This document shows positions 1 to 8,481 of a DNA stretch of 43,853 bases, one piece after another. A model generated the notes under the pieces. That model was given only the letters and a program-made list of their open reading frames with translations, was not told the origin of the DNA and did not search any database. How positions within the stretch are numbered: the first letter of the stretch is position 1; each line of letters opens with the position of its first letter. The position numbers and the translations under genes are program-made. This stretch comes from Sphingobacterium sp. (lineage in GTDB: Bacteria > Bacteroidota > Bacteroidia > Sphingobacteriales > Sphingobacteriaceae): contig JALAGS010000112.1 in NCBI GenBank assembly GCA_022712315.1, positions 1 to 43,853 of the forward strand, read 5' to 3'.

Positions 1-210
1 AAATTCGGTTTCTTAGGTTTAGCTTTAACATTAGCTTTCGCATCATGTGGTGAAACAGCTAAAAAAACTGATGCTGCTACTGATTCAGCTAACGTTGCTT
101 TAGATTCAGCAAACACTCAATTGGATTCAGCAAAAACTGCTGTAGATTCGGCAAAAAGTGCTGTAGATTCAGCTGCTGCTAAAGTTGATTCAACTAAAGC
201 TGCTCACTAA
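1..210 (+). CDS. small heptad-repeat lipoprotein (5' end outside window)
   Basis: The reading frame is open from base 1 to a TAA at 208-210, so only the last 69 residues are visible and the start codon is missing. The visible N-terminus is a hydrophobic signal segment ending in FASCG, a lipobox with the lipidated cysteine at fragment residue 16. After a short polar linker there are six consecutive seven-residue units, DSAxxxL/V, running from residue 28 to the last residue. Ala at position 3 and Leu/Val at position 7 give a 3-4 spacing, as in an alanine-zipper coiled coil. This resembles the architecture of small outer-membrane lipoproteins such as Lpp, but I see no sequence homology and the C-terminus is KAAH rather than a terminal lysine. 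Probably a lipidated periplasmic coiled coil; function unknown. A strong terminator follows at once. Confidence 0.8.
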   Translation, partial: KFGFLGLALTLAFASCGETAKKTDAATDSANVALDSANTQLDSAKTAVDSAKSAVDSAAAKVDSTKAAH

Positions 211-240
211 TTCTCTGAAATAGAATTTACAAGTATAGAA

Positions 241-270
241 AAGCTTCCTTCAACAAGGGAGCTTTTTTTA
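241..270 (+). terminator. intrinsic terminator after the lipoprotein gene
   Basis: A ten-base-pair stem (AAGCTTCCTT with AAGGGAGCTT, one G.U pair) and a CAAC loop are followed by a run of seven T. It lies 30 bases after the lipoprotein stop and before the purB promoter. Confidence 0.85.
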
Positions 271-287
271 TATCTGCACCAATTAAA

Positions 288-318
288 TTGCTAAGCTCCA
301 AGCATTTTTTTACCTTTG
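288..318 (+). promoter_or_regulatory. purB promoter, Bacteroidota type
   Basis: TACCTTTG at 311-318 is an exact match to the Bacteroidota -7 element TAnnTTTG. A TTG at 288-290 lies 20 bases upstream, near the expected -33 spacing. Transcription would start near 325, about 12 bases before the purB ATG. This rules out the in-frame TTG at 316, which lies inside the box. Confidence 0.7.
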
Positions 319-336
319 CCAAAAATCATTCAATCT

Positions 337-1686
337 ATGGCTTTATCATCTTTAACAGCAGTTACGCCTATCGACGGACGCTATTACAATAATACTCATG
401 AACTTTCAGCTTTTTTTTCTGAATTTGCCTTAATAAAATATCGCGTACGGGTAGAAGTCGAATATTTTATTGCATTAAGTGAATCAGGTATTGCTCAATT
501 ACAACAGTTTGACAAAACATTAAATGAAAAATTGCGCGATATCTATAGAAATTTTTCTGAAGAAGATGCTATTTGGATCAAGAATACAGAGAAAGTTACA
601 AATCACGATGTTAAAGCTGTTGAATATTTTCTAAAAGATCAGTTTGAAAAATTAGGACTGCAGGATTATCTTGAATTTATCCATTTTGGTTTGACTTCAC
701 AAGATATCAATAACACAGCGATTCCACTTTCATGGAAAGAAGCCATCAATGAGAGCTATACACCTGCGATCGAAGAATTGCTTCATGAGTTAAAATCGCT
801 GGCAACTTCCTGGTCAGACATTCCAATGTTGGCACGTACCCATGGGCAGCCCGCCTCTCCAACACGTTTGGGCAAAGAATTTTATGTATTTATCGAACGA
901 ATAGAGCGCCAATTACAATTATTGCACCAGGTACCCTATTCAGCCAAATTTGGTGGAGCAACGGGTAATTTCAATGCACACCATGTTGCCTATCCAGCAA
1001 CCAATTGGGTTGATTTTGGCAATAATTTCGTAAACAATATTTTAGGTTTAGACCGTTCCCAAACGACGACACAAATTGAGCACTATGATAATTTTGCAGC
1101 AAGCTGTGATGCATTGAAACGGATCAATACTATTATCATCGATTTATGCCGTGATATTTGGACTTATATTTCGATGGAATATTTTAAGCAAAAAATTACT
1201 GCTGGTCAAATCGGTTCTTCGGCTATGCCACATAAAGTCAATCCGATTGACTTTGAAAATGCTGAAGGAAACTTAGGAATTGCAAATGCTGTTTTTGAAC
1301 ATCTTGCAGCTAAGTTACCTATATCGCGTCTTCAACGGGATTTAACAGACTCTACAGTATTACGTAATATCGGCGTTCCTTTTGCACATACGTTAATTGC
1401 TATTAAATCGACTTTAAGAGGCTTACGTAAATTGATCTTAAACGAGCAGGCATTGGCCAATGATCTGGAAAATAATTGGGCTGTGGTTGCAGAAGCTTTG
1501 CAAACTATATTAAGAAGAGAAGGCTATCCAAAACCATATGAGGCATTAAAAGATCTCACGCGTACAAATACACATGTAACGAAAGAGACCATTGCAACAT
1601 TTGTTGATCATCTAAATGTATCAGAAGAGGTTAAACAGGAATTGAAAGCGATTAGTCCTGCTAACTATACGGGTGTCAGTTTATAA
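337..1686 (+). CDS. purB: adenylosuccinate lyase
   Basis: PurB catalyses two steps of purine synthesis: SAICAR to AICAR plus fumarate, and adenylosuccinate to AMP plus fumarate. The 449-residue product begins MALSSLTAVTPIDGRY, closely matching the start of E. coli PurB. It carries the fumarase/aspartase-superfamily signature SSAMPHKVNPIDFENAEG near residues 293-310, which holds the mobile catalytic serine loop, and the THGQPASPT motif near residue 168. Length is close to the E. coli enzyme (456). The ATG at 337 is chosen because it restores the family N-terminus and lies just after the promoter box; an upstream TTG at 316 would add seven unsupported residues. It appears monocistronic, with its own promoter and a separate promoter-like box before the next gene. 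Confidence is very high. Confidence 0.97.
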   Translation: MALSSLTAVTPIDGRYYNNTHELSAFFSEFALIKYRVRVEVEYFIALSESGIAQLQQFDKTLNEKLRDIYRNFSEEDAIWIKNTEKVTNHDVKAVEYFLKDQFEKLGLQDYLEFIHFGLTSQDINNTAIPLSWKEAINESYTPAIEELLHELKSLATSWSDIPMLARTHGQPASPTRLGKEFYVFIERIERQLQLLHQVPYSAKFGGATGNFNAHHVAYPATNWVDFGNNFVNNILGLDRSQTTTQIEHYDNFAASCDALKRINTIIIDLCRDIWTYISMEYFKQKITAGQIGSSAMPHKVNPIDFENAEGNLGIANAVFEHLAAKLPISRLQRDLTDSTVLRNIGVPFAHTLIAIKSTLRGLRKLILNEQALANDLENNWAVVAEALQTILRREGYPKPYEALKDLTRTNTHVTKETIATFVDHLNVSEEVKQELKAISPANYTGVSL

Positions 1687-1727
1687 GCTTTGACTTATAG
1701 ATGACCTTAAGAAAGCTTCTTTTGACC

Positions 1728-1735
1728 TATATTTG
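1728..1735 (+). promoter_or_regulatory. -7 promoter element of the NifU-family gene
   Basis: TATATTTG matches TAnnTTTG exactly and ends 23 bases before the ATG at 1759. I could not pick out a convincing -33 TTTG at the right spacing. Confidence 0.5.
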
Positions 1736-1758
1736 CTTGGAATAAAAATAGATAATAC

Positions 1759-2313
1759 ATGGCTACGATTAACGTATATACAGAGTCTACACCCAACCCT
1801 TCTACAATGAAGTTTTTGGTCAATAAATTGTTGATCAATGGTAGTGTGGATTTTCCAAATAAAGAGGCAGCACAAGATTCACCGTTTGCACTTGAACTAT
1901 TCAAATTTAATTTTGTCAATGGGGTATTCTTTGCAAGTAACTTTGTGACCATTACCAAAACAGAAGATGCGGAATGGGAAGATATTGAAGCCCTGCTCAA
2001 AGATTTTGTAAAAGGTGCTGTTGAGTCTGAGCTCGCTGTAAAAACGGTACACCACGATACAGAGGTTAATTTTGAGGGTACCGAAACCGAAGTCAAGATA
2101 CAACAGGTATTACACGATTATGTAAGACCTGCTGTTGAACAAGACGGTGGTGCTATTCACTATAAATCCTTCAACGAGGGGATAGTAACCGTTGAACTTA
2201 AAGGTTCTTGCAGCGGTTGCCCATCTTCGACAGTTACATTGAAAGCAGGTATTGAAGGTTTATTGAAACGTATGGTTCCAGAAGTGACTGAAGTTGTCGC
2301 AGAGGCCATGTAA
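1759..2313 (+). CDS. NifU/Nfu-type iron-sulfur cluster carrier protein
   Basis: A 184-residue protein with the two-domain Nfu layout. The N-terminal Nfu_N domain (about residues 3-90) starts with the hallmark TESTPNPSTMKF. The C-terminal NifU domain (about 105-180) has the CSGCPSS motif, whose CxxC pair binds the bridging [4Fe-4S] cluster in Nfu homodimers. Such proteins accept clusters from SUF/ISC scaffolds and deliver them to apo-enzymes in the cytoplasm. The length suits stand-alone Nfu proteins. No suf or isc genes are adjacent, so the partner machinery lies elsewhere. A strong bidirectional terminator follows the stop. Confidence 0.93.
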   Translation: MATINVYTESTPNPSTMKFLVNKLLINGSVDFPNKEAAQDSPFALELFKFNFVNGVFFASNFVTITKTEDAEWEDIEALLKDFVKGAVESELAVKTVHHDTEVNFEGTETEVKIQQVLHDYVRPAVEQDGGAIHYKSFNEGIVTVELKGSCSGCPSSTVTLKAGIEGLLKRMVPEVTEVVAEAM

Positions 2314-2334
2314 TCACTGCTTTTTCAACAGAAT

Positions 2335-2378
2335 AAAAAAGGATTCAGCATTGTACTTTGCTGAATCCTTTTTTTTTC
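2335..2378. terminator. bidirectional intrinsic terminator between convergent genes
   Basis: The perfect ten-base-pair stem GGATTCAGCA (2341-2350) / TGCTGAATCC (2359-2368) has an A-run before it and a T-run after it, so it can stop transcription from the NifU-family gene on the plus strand and from the GH3 gene on the minus strand. Confidence 0.9.
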
Positions 2379-2436
2379 ACAATCTCAAGAAAGAATAATC
2401 CCTATCCGCCATCTATTTAATACGGCTATTTTAAAC

Positions 2437-4854
2437 CTAATTGACAACTTCAAATGAATCTTTAAGTGGAAGGTTAACAGAAGAATTACCAATAAATAGT
2501 TCAAATTTACCGGGCTCAACTGTCCAGTTATTGTGCTGATCCAAAAGTTCAAGGTGGGCTGGTAAGATAGTAAACTGTATGGTCTTCTTCTCCCCTGGAT
2601 TAAGTTCAACTTTTTCGAATCCACGCAAATCCATCTCATAGGTCGTTACCGAAGACAGTACATCTTTGATATAAAGCTGTACAACTTCAGCACCTTTTCT
2701 CTTCCCTATGTTTTCAACATCAACCGAAACTTTGATAGAATCTGTTGGTTTAATCTGTTTCTTTGTGAGTTGCAAATTAGAGAAATTAAAATCCGTGTAG
2801 CTTAGGCCATAGCCAAAAGGATATAAAAATCCAACAACGCGACTATTCCCCCATCCATTAGGGCCAACCCCGGGCTGTCCAGCCTGTGCTGCAGGCTTCG
2901 TTGGAAAATTCATCTCAACCTGTCCGACCGACTTTGGGAAAGAAATGGGTAATTTTCCACTGGGATTATACTCCCCAAACAACATTCCTGCGAGCACATT
3001 TCCAGATTGATTGCTCAGAAACCAGCTTTCCACAATTGCAGGTAAATACTTATTTTCCCAATTGACAGAAAGAGGGCGACCATTGACAAGGACCAAAACA
3101 ATAGGTTTACCTGTTTCTTTCAATTTCATCAAATAGTCACGTTGCTTACCTGGTAAATTTAGATCTGATCTCGACCGACTTTCACCGACTTCTCGTTCCG
3201 ACTCACCCATCACAGCTATGATCAGGTCTGACTCTTTACCGAGACGAACGCCCTCTGCCATAGTATCCATTTCCTCGCTTGACAGAGCTGTTGGAATAAT
3301 CTCGCTCTCCGGCCAATTTTTATCCACTACGTCTACCCCTTTGGTATAATCAACCCGAAGTGCCTTTGTTTTTGCATAATTTATGATTCCATCTTTGATT
3401 GTAGTGATCGGATTATTGGAAGGCCCATATCGACTTGTCGTATAATTTGTTGCTTCTGCCATTGGCCCCGTCACCAAAATCCGCCTGTATTTATTCACGT
3501 CTATCGGAAGTATATTTTGTTCATTTTTCAGGAGAACAATAGATTCTTTATTCATCTGCAGAGAAATTTCCTCATCCGCTGGCGTATGCACTTTTGTATC
3601 GGCAATAGCTGCATCTTCTCGCAATGGATGATCAAATAGTCCGAGTTTAAATTTCACGGTCAGGACTTCACGAACCCGTTGATCCAATATTTTGATATCG
3701 AGGCCACCCTCGTTGATCAATTCCATTAATGGCGTTAAATAGGTACTTGGCGGGTCGAAATTCGTCCGCACATTCAGCCCTGCCTCCAGCGCCTGTTTAA
3801 TAGCCTCTTTATAACTTGCCGCAACGTGGTGTTTATTATAAATAAACTCCAAGGCCTCACTGTCGGACACCACATAACCTTCAAAACCATAATCTTTACG
3901 TAATAAATCCTGTAAGAAATAGCTGCTAGCTGATACAGGTACACCATCATAATCATTATAACTGCTCATGACCCCCAACGGTTTGGCTTCCTTTATGACC
4001 CTTTTAAAGGGGTACAAGTGCAGAGAATGCATTTCACGAAAGCCAACATGAGGATCTGTGCGTGCATTTCCATCTCTTCCACCTTTAGGCACAGAATAGA
4101 CTGCATAGTGTTTCAATGTAGAGGCGACACCATTTTGCTGAATTCCTAGAACAACTTGTTTCCCCATCTCGGCGATATGAAATGGATCCTCGCCATAGGT
4201 TTCAACAACTCTTCCCCAGCGCGGATCTCTAGAAACATCAAGAATAGGCGTATAGACGTTGGTATAACCTAAGTACTTGGCTTCTCTTCCAATCGTCTCC
4301 CCTGCTTTACGCACAAGTGCGGTATTCCATGTACTTCCAATATTGATCGGTGCAGGTAAAGAGGTCGCCCGATCGTGGTTGAGTCCATGAATACCTTCGT
4401 TTGTAAAGTCGACCGGAATACCAAGCCTTGTATTTTCCACAAACCATTTTTGAACATTATTTAGTGCTTGCGCGTGGCGGCTAAAGGGGTATGAAAATGA
4501 ACTTTTTGCAGATTTATTATAAGCTAAGCTATTTAACATTTCGTCGATATTGGCCAAGCCATATTTCCAGATCTCTTGATCCCAAGCCGCTGTAGGCTGT
4601 TCATCTTTCAAGACCCTTCCGTAGCCATAGAGCGTAACTGTCTGATTGGCCTTCTCTTGAATAGTCATCTGACTTAACAGATCTTCCACACGGTTGGCTA
4701 TTTCCTGTTTGGGGTCTTCATAGATATCCTTTTTCCCATTTTTGTTGAAATCGATCCAATCCTTATGGTAAATGTTGATGTGCTGGGCAGAAGAATGCAA
4801 ATAAAGGGCTGAGAGTGCTGAAATAATAAGGTAGCTTTTGAGTTGATTAGGCAT
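2437..4854 (-). CDS. bglX: secreted glycoside hydrolase family 3 beta-glucosidase
   Basis: An 805-residue GH3 enzyme of the BglX type, expected to remove terminal beta-D-glucosyl (possibly xylosyl) residues from oligosaccharides in the periplasm. Residues 1-23 form a Sec signal peptide ending SSAQ. A stretch near residues 35-47 (DFNKNGKKDIYED) resembles a calcium-binding loop. The TIM-barrel domain carries the KHY motif at 248-250, SYND at 298-301 and the nucleophile region VVSDSEAL with Asp331. The second alpha/beta domain contains MGESEREVGESRSRSDLNLPG, where the acid/base glutamate is expected, and a fibronectin-III-like domain follows (about 690-800). No SusC/SusD pair is adjacent, so it is not in a visible polysaccharide-utilisation locus. 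Exact substrate cannot be told from sequence. The gene symbol is by resemblance. Confidence 0.9.
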   Translation of the reverse strand: MPNQLKSYLIISALSALYLHSSAQHINIYHKDWIDFNKNGKKDIYEDPKQEIANRVEDLLSQMTIQEKANQTVTLYGYGRVLKDEQPTAAWDQEIWKYGLANIDEMLNSLAYNKSAKSSFSYPFSRHAQALNNVQKWFVENTRLGIPVDFTNEGIHGLNHDRATSLPAPINIGSTWNTALVRKAGETIGREAKYLGYTNVYTPILDVSRDPRWGRVVETYGEDPFHIAEMGKQVVLGIQQNGVASTLKHYAVYSVPKGGRDGNARTDPHVGFREMHSLHLYPFKRVIKEAKPLGVMSSYNDYDGVPVSASSYFLQDLLRKDYGFEGYVVSDSEALEFIYNKHHVAASYKEAIKQALEAGLNVRTNFDPPSTYLTPLMELINEGGLDIKILDQRVREVLTVKFKLGLFDHPLREDAAIADTKVHTPADEEISLQMNKESIVLLKNEQNILPIDVNKYRRILVTGPMAEATNYTTSRYGPSNNPITTIKDGIINYAKTKALRVDYTKGVDVVDKNWPESEIIPTALSSEEMDTMAEGVRLGKESDLIIAVMGESEREVGESRSRSDLNLPGKQRDYLMKLKETGKPIVLVLVNGRPLSVNWENKYLPAIVESWFLSNQSGNVLAGMLFGEYNPSGKLPISFPKSVGQVEMNFPTKPAAQAGQPGVGPNGWGNSRVVGFLYPFGYGLSYTDFNFSNLQLTKKQIKPTDSIKVSVDVENIGKRKGAEVVQLYIKDVLSSVTTYEMDLRGFEKVELNPGEKKTIQFTILPAHLELLDQHNNWTVEPGKFELFIGNSSVNLPLKDSFEVVN

Positions 4855-4989
4855 TATGCTGAAAATTGTTGGTTTTATAAAGTATGAGCAAGGTACAAAA
4901 AAAATAAAAATCTCAGATCAACCATATCATCGTTTCGGAATAAGTCAATATAAATTCATTTTTTAACAAGCATCTAGCTTAAAAATAGT

Positions 4990-4997
4990 TAACTTTA
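4990..4997 (+). promoter_or_regulatory. probable -7 element of the transketolase operon
   Basis: TAACTTTA differs from TAnnTTTG only in the last base. It ends 27 bases before the ATG at 5025, so a short untranslated leader is predicted and the in-frame GTG at 5007 is disfavoured as a start. Confidence 0.45.
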
Positions 4998-5024
4998 CGA
5001 CCAATTGTGAAACCAACAAAAAAA

Positions 5025-5873
5025 ATGAGTGCAGATATTAACAAACTAGAACAAATTGCATCGCAGGTAAGACGTGATATCGTACGTATGGTACACGCTT
5101 GTCAATCAGGACACCCAGGTGGTTCGTTAGGTTGTACAGATTACTTTGTGGCGCTTTATTTCAATGCAATGAAACGTAATCCTTCCTTTGACATGGATGG
5201 AAAAGGAGAAGATCTATTCTTCCTGTCAAATGGGCACATCTCGCCTGTATTTTACAGTACATTGGCGCATGCTGGATATTTTGAAGTGAGCGAATTAGCA
5301 ACGTTCAGAAAAATCAACTCCAGACTTCAAGGTCACCCGACAACACACGAAGGCCTTCCGGGCATCCGCATTGCTTCGGGATCATTGGGCCAAGGATTAT
5401 CTGTTGCAATTGGAGCCGCACAGGCAAAAAAATTGAATAAAGACAATAATCTAGTTTATGTTTTAATGGGTGATGGCGAATTGCAGGAGGGCCAAGTTTG
5501 GGAAGCTGCAATGTACGCACCACACAACAAAATCGACAATTTGATTGCTACAGTTGACTATAACAAAGCGCAAATTGACGGATCTACAGATCAAGTATTA
5601 TCTCTTGGTGATCTACGTGCAAAATGGGAAGCTTTTGGATGGGATGTTATGGAAATTGCCAAAGGCAATGACATGAATGCTGTTGTTGCTGGCCTAGCAG
5701 AAGCTAAATCGCGTACAGGAAAAGGCAAACCGGTCATTATTCTGATGCATACAGAAATGGGAAGCGGTGTTGATTTTATGATGGGTTCTCATAAATGGCA
5801 TGGTGTCGCTCCGAATGACGAACAACTGGCGTCGGCGTTGAATCAGCTTACAGAAACTTTAGGAGATTACTAG
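5025..5873 (+). CDS. transketolase, N-terminal (thiamine diphosphate-binding) subunit
   Basis: A 282-residue protein equal to the first third of a full-length transketolase. It carries the SGHPGGSLG motif near residue 31 and the ThDP-binding GDGELQEGQVWEAAMYA segment (about 147-163), where metal and diphosphate bind. Transketolase moves two-carbon units between ketoses and aldoses in the non-oxidative pentose phosphate pathway. The remaining domains are encoded by the next gene, one base downstream, so the enzyme is a two-subunit (split) transketolase, as in many Bacteroidota, archaea and some Firmicutes. The ATG at 5025 gives MSADINKLEQ; a GTG at 5007 would add six residues close to the promoter box. 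Confidence 0.95.
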   Translation: MSADINKLEQIASQVRRDIVRMVHACQSGHPGGSLGCTDYFVALYFNAMKRNPSFDMDGKGEDLFFLSNGHISPVFYSTLAHAGYFEVSELATFRKINSRLQGHPTTHEGLPGIRIASGSLGQGLSVAIGAAQAKKLNKDNNLVYVLMGDGELQEGQVWEAAMYAPHNKIDNLIATVDYNKAQIDGSTDQVLSLGDLRAKWEAFGWDVMEIAKGNDMNAVVAGLAEAKSRTGKGKPVIILMHTEMGSGVDFMMGSHKWHGVAPNDEQLASALNQLTETLGDY

Positions 5874-5874
5874 A

Positions 5875-6828
5875 ATGAAAAAATATACTTATACAGAGTC
5901 AAAAGATACACGTTCGGGATTTGGTGCAGGCTTATTGGAAGCAGGAAAGCAAGATGAGAATGTAGTTGCATTATGTGCTGATTTGATCGGTTCATTAAAA
6001 ATGAACGATTTTATCAAAGAATTTCCAGAGCGTTTTTTCCAAATCGGTATTGCTGAGGCAAATATGATGGGTATTGCTGCCGGACTGACTATCGGTGGTA
6101 AAATCCCATTCACAGGTACGTTCGCAAATTTCTCAACTGGACGTGTTTACGATCAGATTCGCCAATCGATTGCTTACTCGGATAAAAATGTGAAAATTGC
6201 TGCCTCACACGCCGGTCTAACGTTAGGTGAAGATGGTGCAACTCACCAAATTTTAGAGGATATCGGATTGATGAAAATGCTACCAGGAATGACGGTTATC
6301 AATCCTTGTGATTTCAATCAAACAAAAGCGGCTACCATTGCGGCTGCAAAATATGAAGGACCAGTTTATTTACGTTTCGGTCGTCCTGTAGTTCCTAACT
6401 TCACAGCTGCTGATCAGGAGTTTATCATTGGCAAAGCTGTGTTATTAAACGAAGGAACAGATGTAACAATCATTGCTACCGGTCACTTAGTATGGGAAGC
6501 CATTCAAGCTGGTGAGAAATTGGCTGAATTAGGAATCAATGCTGAGATTATCAATATTCACACAATCAAACCTTTGGATGAGGAGGCTATCTTGAAATCT
6601 GTTGCGAAGACAAAATGTGTCGTAACGGCAGAAGAGCACAATCGTCTAGGCGGTTTAGGTGATAGCGTTGCCCAGGTACTTACACGAGAGCTACCTACTC
6701 CACAAGAGTATGTTGCCGTGAATGACAGCTTTGGAGAATCTGGTACACCAGCTCAATTGATGGAAAAATACGGTTTGAATGCAGATGCGATTGTTGCTGC
6801 AGCTCAAAAAGTAATCAAAAGAAAATAA
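5875..6828 (+). CDS. transketolase, C-terminal (pyrimidine-binding) subunit
   Basis: A 317-residue partner of the preceding gene, covering the pyrimidine-binding and C-terminal transketolase domains. The segment FFQIGIAEANMMGIAAGL (about 58-75) contains the catalytic glutamate that activates the thiamine cofactor, and GEDGATHQ (about 118-125) lines the substrate site. The start codon is one base after the upstream stop and is preceded by AGGAG nine bases upstream inside the first gene, which favours coupled, equimolar synthesis of the two subunits. Only 21 bases separate it from the ECF sigma factor gene, with no visible terminator or promoter between them. Confidence 0.95.
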   Translation: MKKYTYTESKDTRSGFGAGLLEAGKQDENVVALCADLIGSLKMNDFIKEFPERFFQIGIAEANMMGIAAGLTIGGKIPFTGTFANFSTGRVYDQIRQSIAYSDKNVKIAASHAGLTLGEDGATHQILEDIGLMKMLPGMTVINPCDFNQTKAATIAAAKYEGPVYLRFGRPVVPNFTAADQEFIIGKAVLLNEGTDVTIIATGHLVWEAIQAGEKLAELGINAEIINIHTIKPLDEEAILKSVAKTKCVVTAEEHNRLGGLGDSVAQVLTRELPTPQEYVAVNDSFGESGTPAQLMEKYGLNADAIVAAAQKVIKRK

Positions 6829-6849
6829 CAAAACTACGCAGGTCAATAT

Positions 6850-7395
6850 ATGGATGACGCTTTAATTATAGCAAAATTCGCAGAAGAGAGTACGCGAGAA
6901 GAAGCTTTCCGTTTATTGTTGAAGAAATATCAACAGAAGATTTATTGGCATGTGCGAAGAATGGTCATCGATCATGACGATGCAGACGATGTAGTACAGG
7001 ATATCTTTGTGAAAGTATGGAAGAATCTTGGAAACTTCCGTGAAGATTCACAATTATACACCTGGCTTTATCGTATTGCAACGAATGAATGTATCACCTT
7101 CTTAAATAAGAAAAAGCAAAAGCAGAACGTGTCGTTGGATGACGACACGACTGCTTATCTGGCAGAGACACTTGCAGATGGCAACTACTTTAATGGTGAT
7201 AGAGCCCAAATGAAATTACAACAGGCTTTACTTACCTTACCAGAGAAGCAGAAATTGGTCTTTAATATGAAATATTTTGAAGACATGAAATATGAGGAGA
7301 TTTCAGCAGTACTCGGAACAAGTGTTGGTGCACTAAAAGCCTCCTATCATTTGGCCGTCAAAAAAATAGAGTCTTTTTTTAACAATCATGATTAA
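6850..7395 (+). CDS. ECF-family RNA polymerase sigma factor
   Basis: A 181-residue extracytoplasmic-function sigma-70 factor. Region 2 spans about residues 22-90 (FRLLLKKYQQKIYWHVRRMV, then DADDVVQDIFVKVWKN), with the core-binding helix and the -10 recognition helix. Region 4 spans about 125-178 (LPEKQKLVFNMKYFEDMKYEEISAVLGTSVGALKASYHLAVKKI), a helix-turn-helix for -35 recognition. A charged linker joins them. It sits 21 bases after the transketolase operon, so read-through from it is likely. The next two genes encode a single-pass membrane protein and a periplasmic protein, the usual context for an anti-sigma and sensor. The target promoters are unknown. Confidence 0.94.
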   Translation: MDDALIIAKFAEESTREEAFRLLLKKYQQKIYWHVRRMVIDHDDADDVVQDIFVKVWKNLGNFREDSQLYTWLYRIATNECITFLNKKKQKQNVSLDDDTTAYLAETLADGNYFNGDRAQMKLQQALLTLPEKQKLVFNMKYFEDMKYEEISAVLGTSVGALKASYHLAVKKIESFFNNHD

Positions 7396-7428
7396 ACCTT
7401 TTAGCGAAATTAGGTTCTAACAGATACT

Positions 7429-8481
7429 ATGAAGGAAAATGGCACATATCATGATGGGCTGGAGCCTACCAATCTTCCAGCATCATTGCGTGAAAATCCA
7501 TTTGGCGTACCTGAAAATTATTTCAACGATTTAGAATCAAAAATAATTACACAAGTCAAATTGATCGAATGCAAGGACGAATCCATCTTTGAGGTTCCAG
7601 AAGGATATTTTGATAACCTGTCTGACGCCATCATGTGCAAAATAGCGGAAGACAATTTAAAAAATCAAGTTTCTTCTGATGGCTTTGAAATCCCATCACA
7701 GTATACTTCCGAATTAACTTCAACGATCTTCAATCGCGTTGCTGAAGACAGGTTAAAAGAAACGATTGCATCAGATGGATTTACAATACCTTCTGGTTAC
7801 AATCAATCCCTTGAAAATTCCATCTTCGCCCGCATTTCTGAAGATAGATTAAAAGAAACGATTACATCTGATGGATTTACTATACCTTCTGATTACAATC
7901 AATCCCTTGAAAATTCTATCTTCACCCGTATCGCTGAGCAAAAATTAAAGGAAACTATTTCTACTGATGGTTTCACCATTGCAACTGGCTATGAGGAGAC
8001 ATTAGAATCGGCTATTTTTGCACGTATTGCTGAAGAAGAATTAAAAGAATCGATTGTTGAGCCAGGATTTGGGCTTCCACAACATTACTTTGAAACGCTT
8101 TCGGACAGAATTATTAACGCTGTACAGGAACCTGAAAAAGGTAATACGCCTATCCATCAAATAGGAAAACCGAAAAAATGGTATGCTCGCTATGCTGTTG
8201 CTGCATCTTTTGCTGCCATGTTGAGCATAGGAGGATATTGGGGCTATCAATATCAACAACAAAATGCTACTCCTGTGGAAACTGTTGCAGAAGAGCAATT
8301 GAGCCAGCATTTATCGGAAATTCCTAAGCAGGAGATCATCAATTACCTTGCTGCATCAGCTTCTGGTGATGATATGATCTATATGTCTCAGTATACTGAT
8401 GAAACAAATCTCCCTACAAAGGGATTTGGGAGCAATATATCTAAACAAGAAATAGAAGATTATCTAAACTATACCTTATAA
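7429..8481 (+). CDS. single-pass membrane protein with 32-residue cytoplasmic repeats, candidate anti-sigma factor
   Basis: A 350-residue protein encoded between an ECF sigma gene and a periplasmic-protein gene. Residues 24-239 are seven tandem units of about 32 residues with consensus GFxIPxxYxxxLexxIfxRIaEdxLKExI, five of full length (53-212). Each unit begins with the PF.VPEGYF-like motif often seen in Bacteroidota proteins next to ECF sigma genes. One transmembrane segment follows at about 255-275 (ARYAVAASFAAMLSIGGYWGY), after a basic stretch, so the repeats should be cytoplasmic. The C-terminal tail is periplasmic and holds two copies of a KQEIxxYL motif. The product has no ZAS (zinc anti-sigma) histidine/cysteine motif. 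Position suggests that it binds the sigma factor, perhaps through the repeats, but that is inference. The gene overlaps the next by one base (TAATG). Confidence 0.85.
   Translation: MKENGTYHDGLEPTNLPASLRENPFGVPENYFNDLESKIITQVKLIECKDESIFEVPEGYFDNLSDAIMCKIAEDNLKNQVSSDGFEIPSQYTSELTSTIFNRVAEDRLKETIASDGFTIPSGYNQSLENSIFARISEDRLKETITSDGFTIPSDYNQSLENSIFTRIAEQKLKETISTDGFTIATGYEETLESAIFARIAEEELKESIVEPGFGLPQHYFETLSDRIINAVQEPEKGNTPIHQIGKPKKWYARYAVAASFAAMLSIGGYWGYQYQQQNATPVETVAEEQLSQHLSEIPKQEIINYLAASASGDDMIYMSQYTDETNLPTKGFGSNISKQEIEDYLNYTL
7585..8064 (+). repeat. five tandem 96-bp coding repeats
   Basis: Units begin at 7585, 7681, 7777, 7873 and 7969, each exactly 96 bases (32 codons); shorter, diverged units lie before (7498) and after (8065). 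The third and fourth (7777 and 7873) agree at about 80 of 96 bases by eye, pointing to fairly recent duplication. The array keeps frame throughout. Confidence 0.85.

Noticed and set aside
7585..8064. CRISPR-like or mobile repeat array
   Set aside because: The 96-bp units are contiguous, have no spacers, stay in frame and encode a repeated protein motif.
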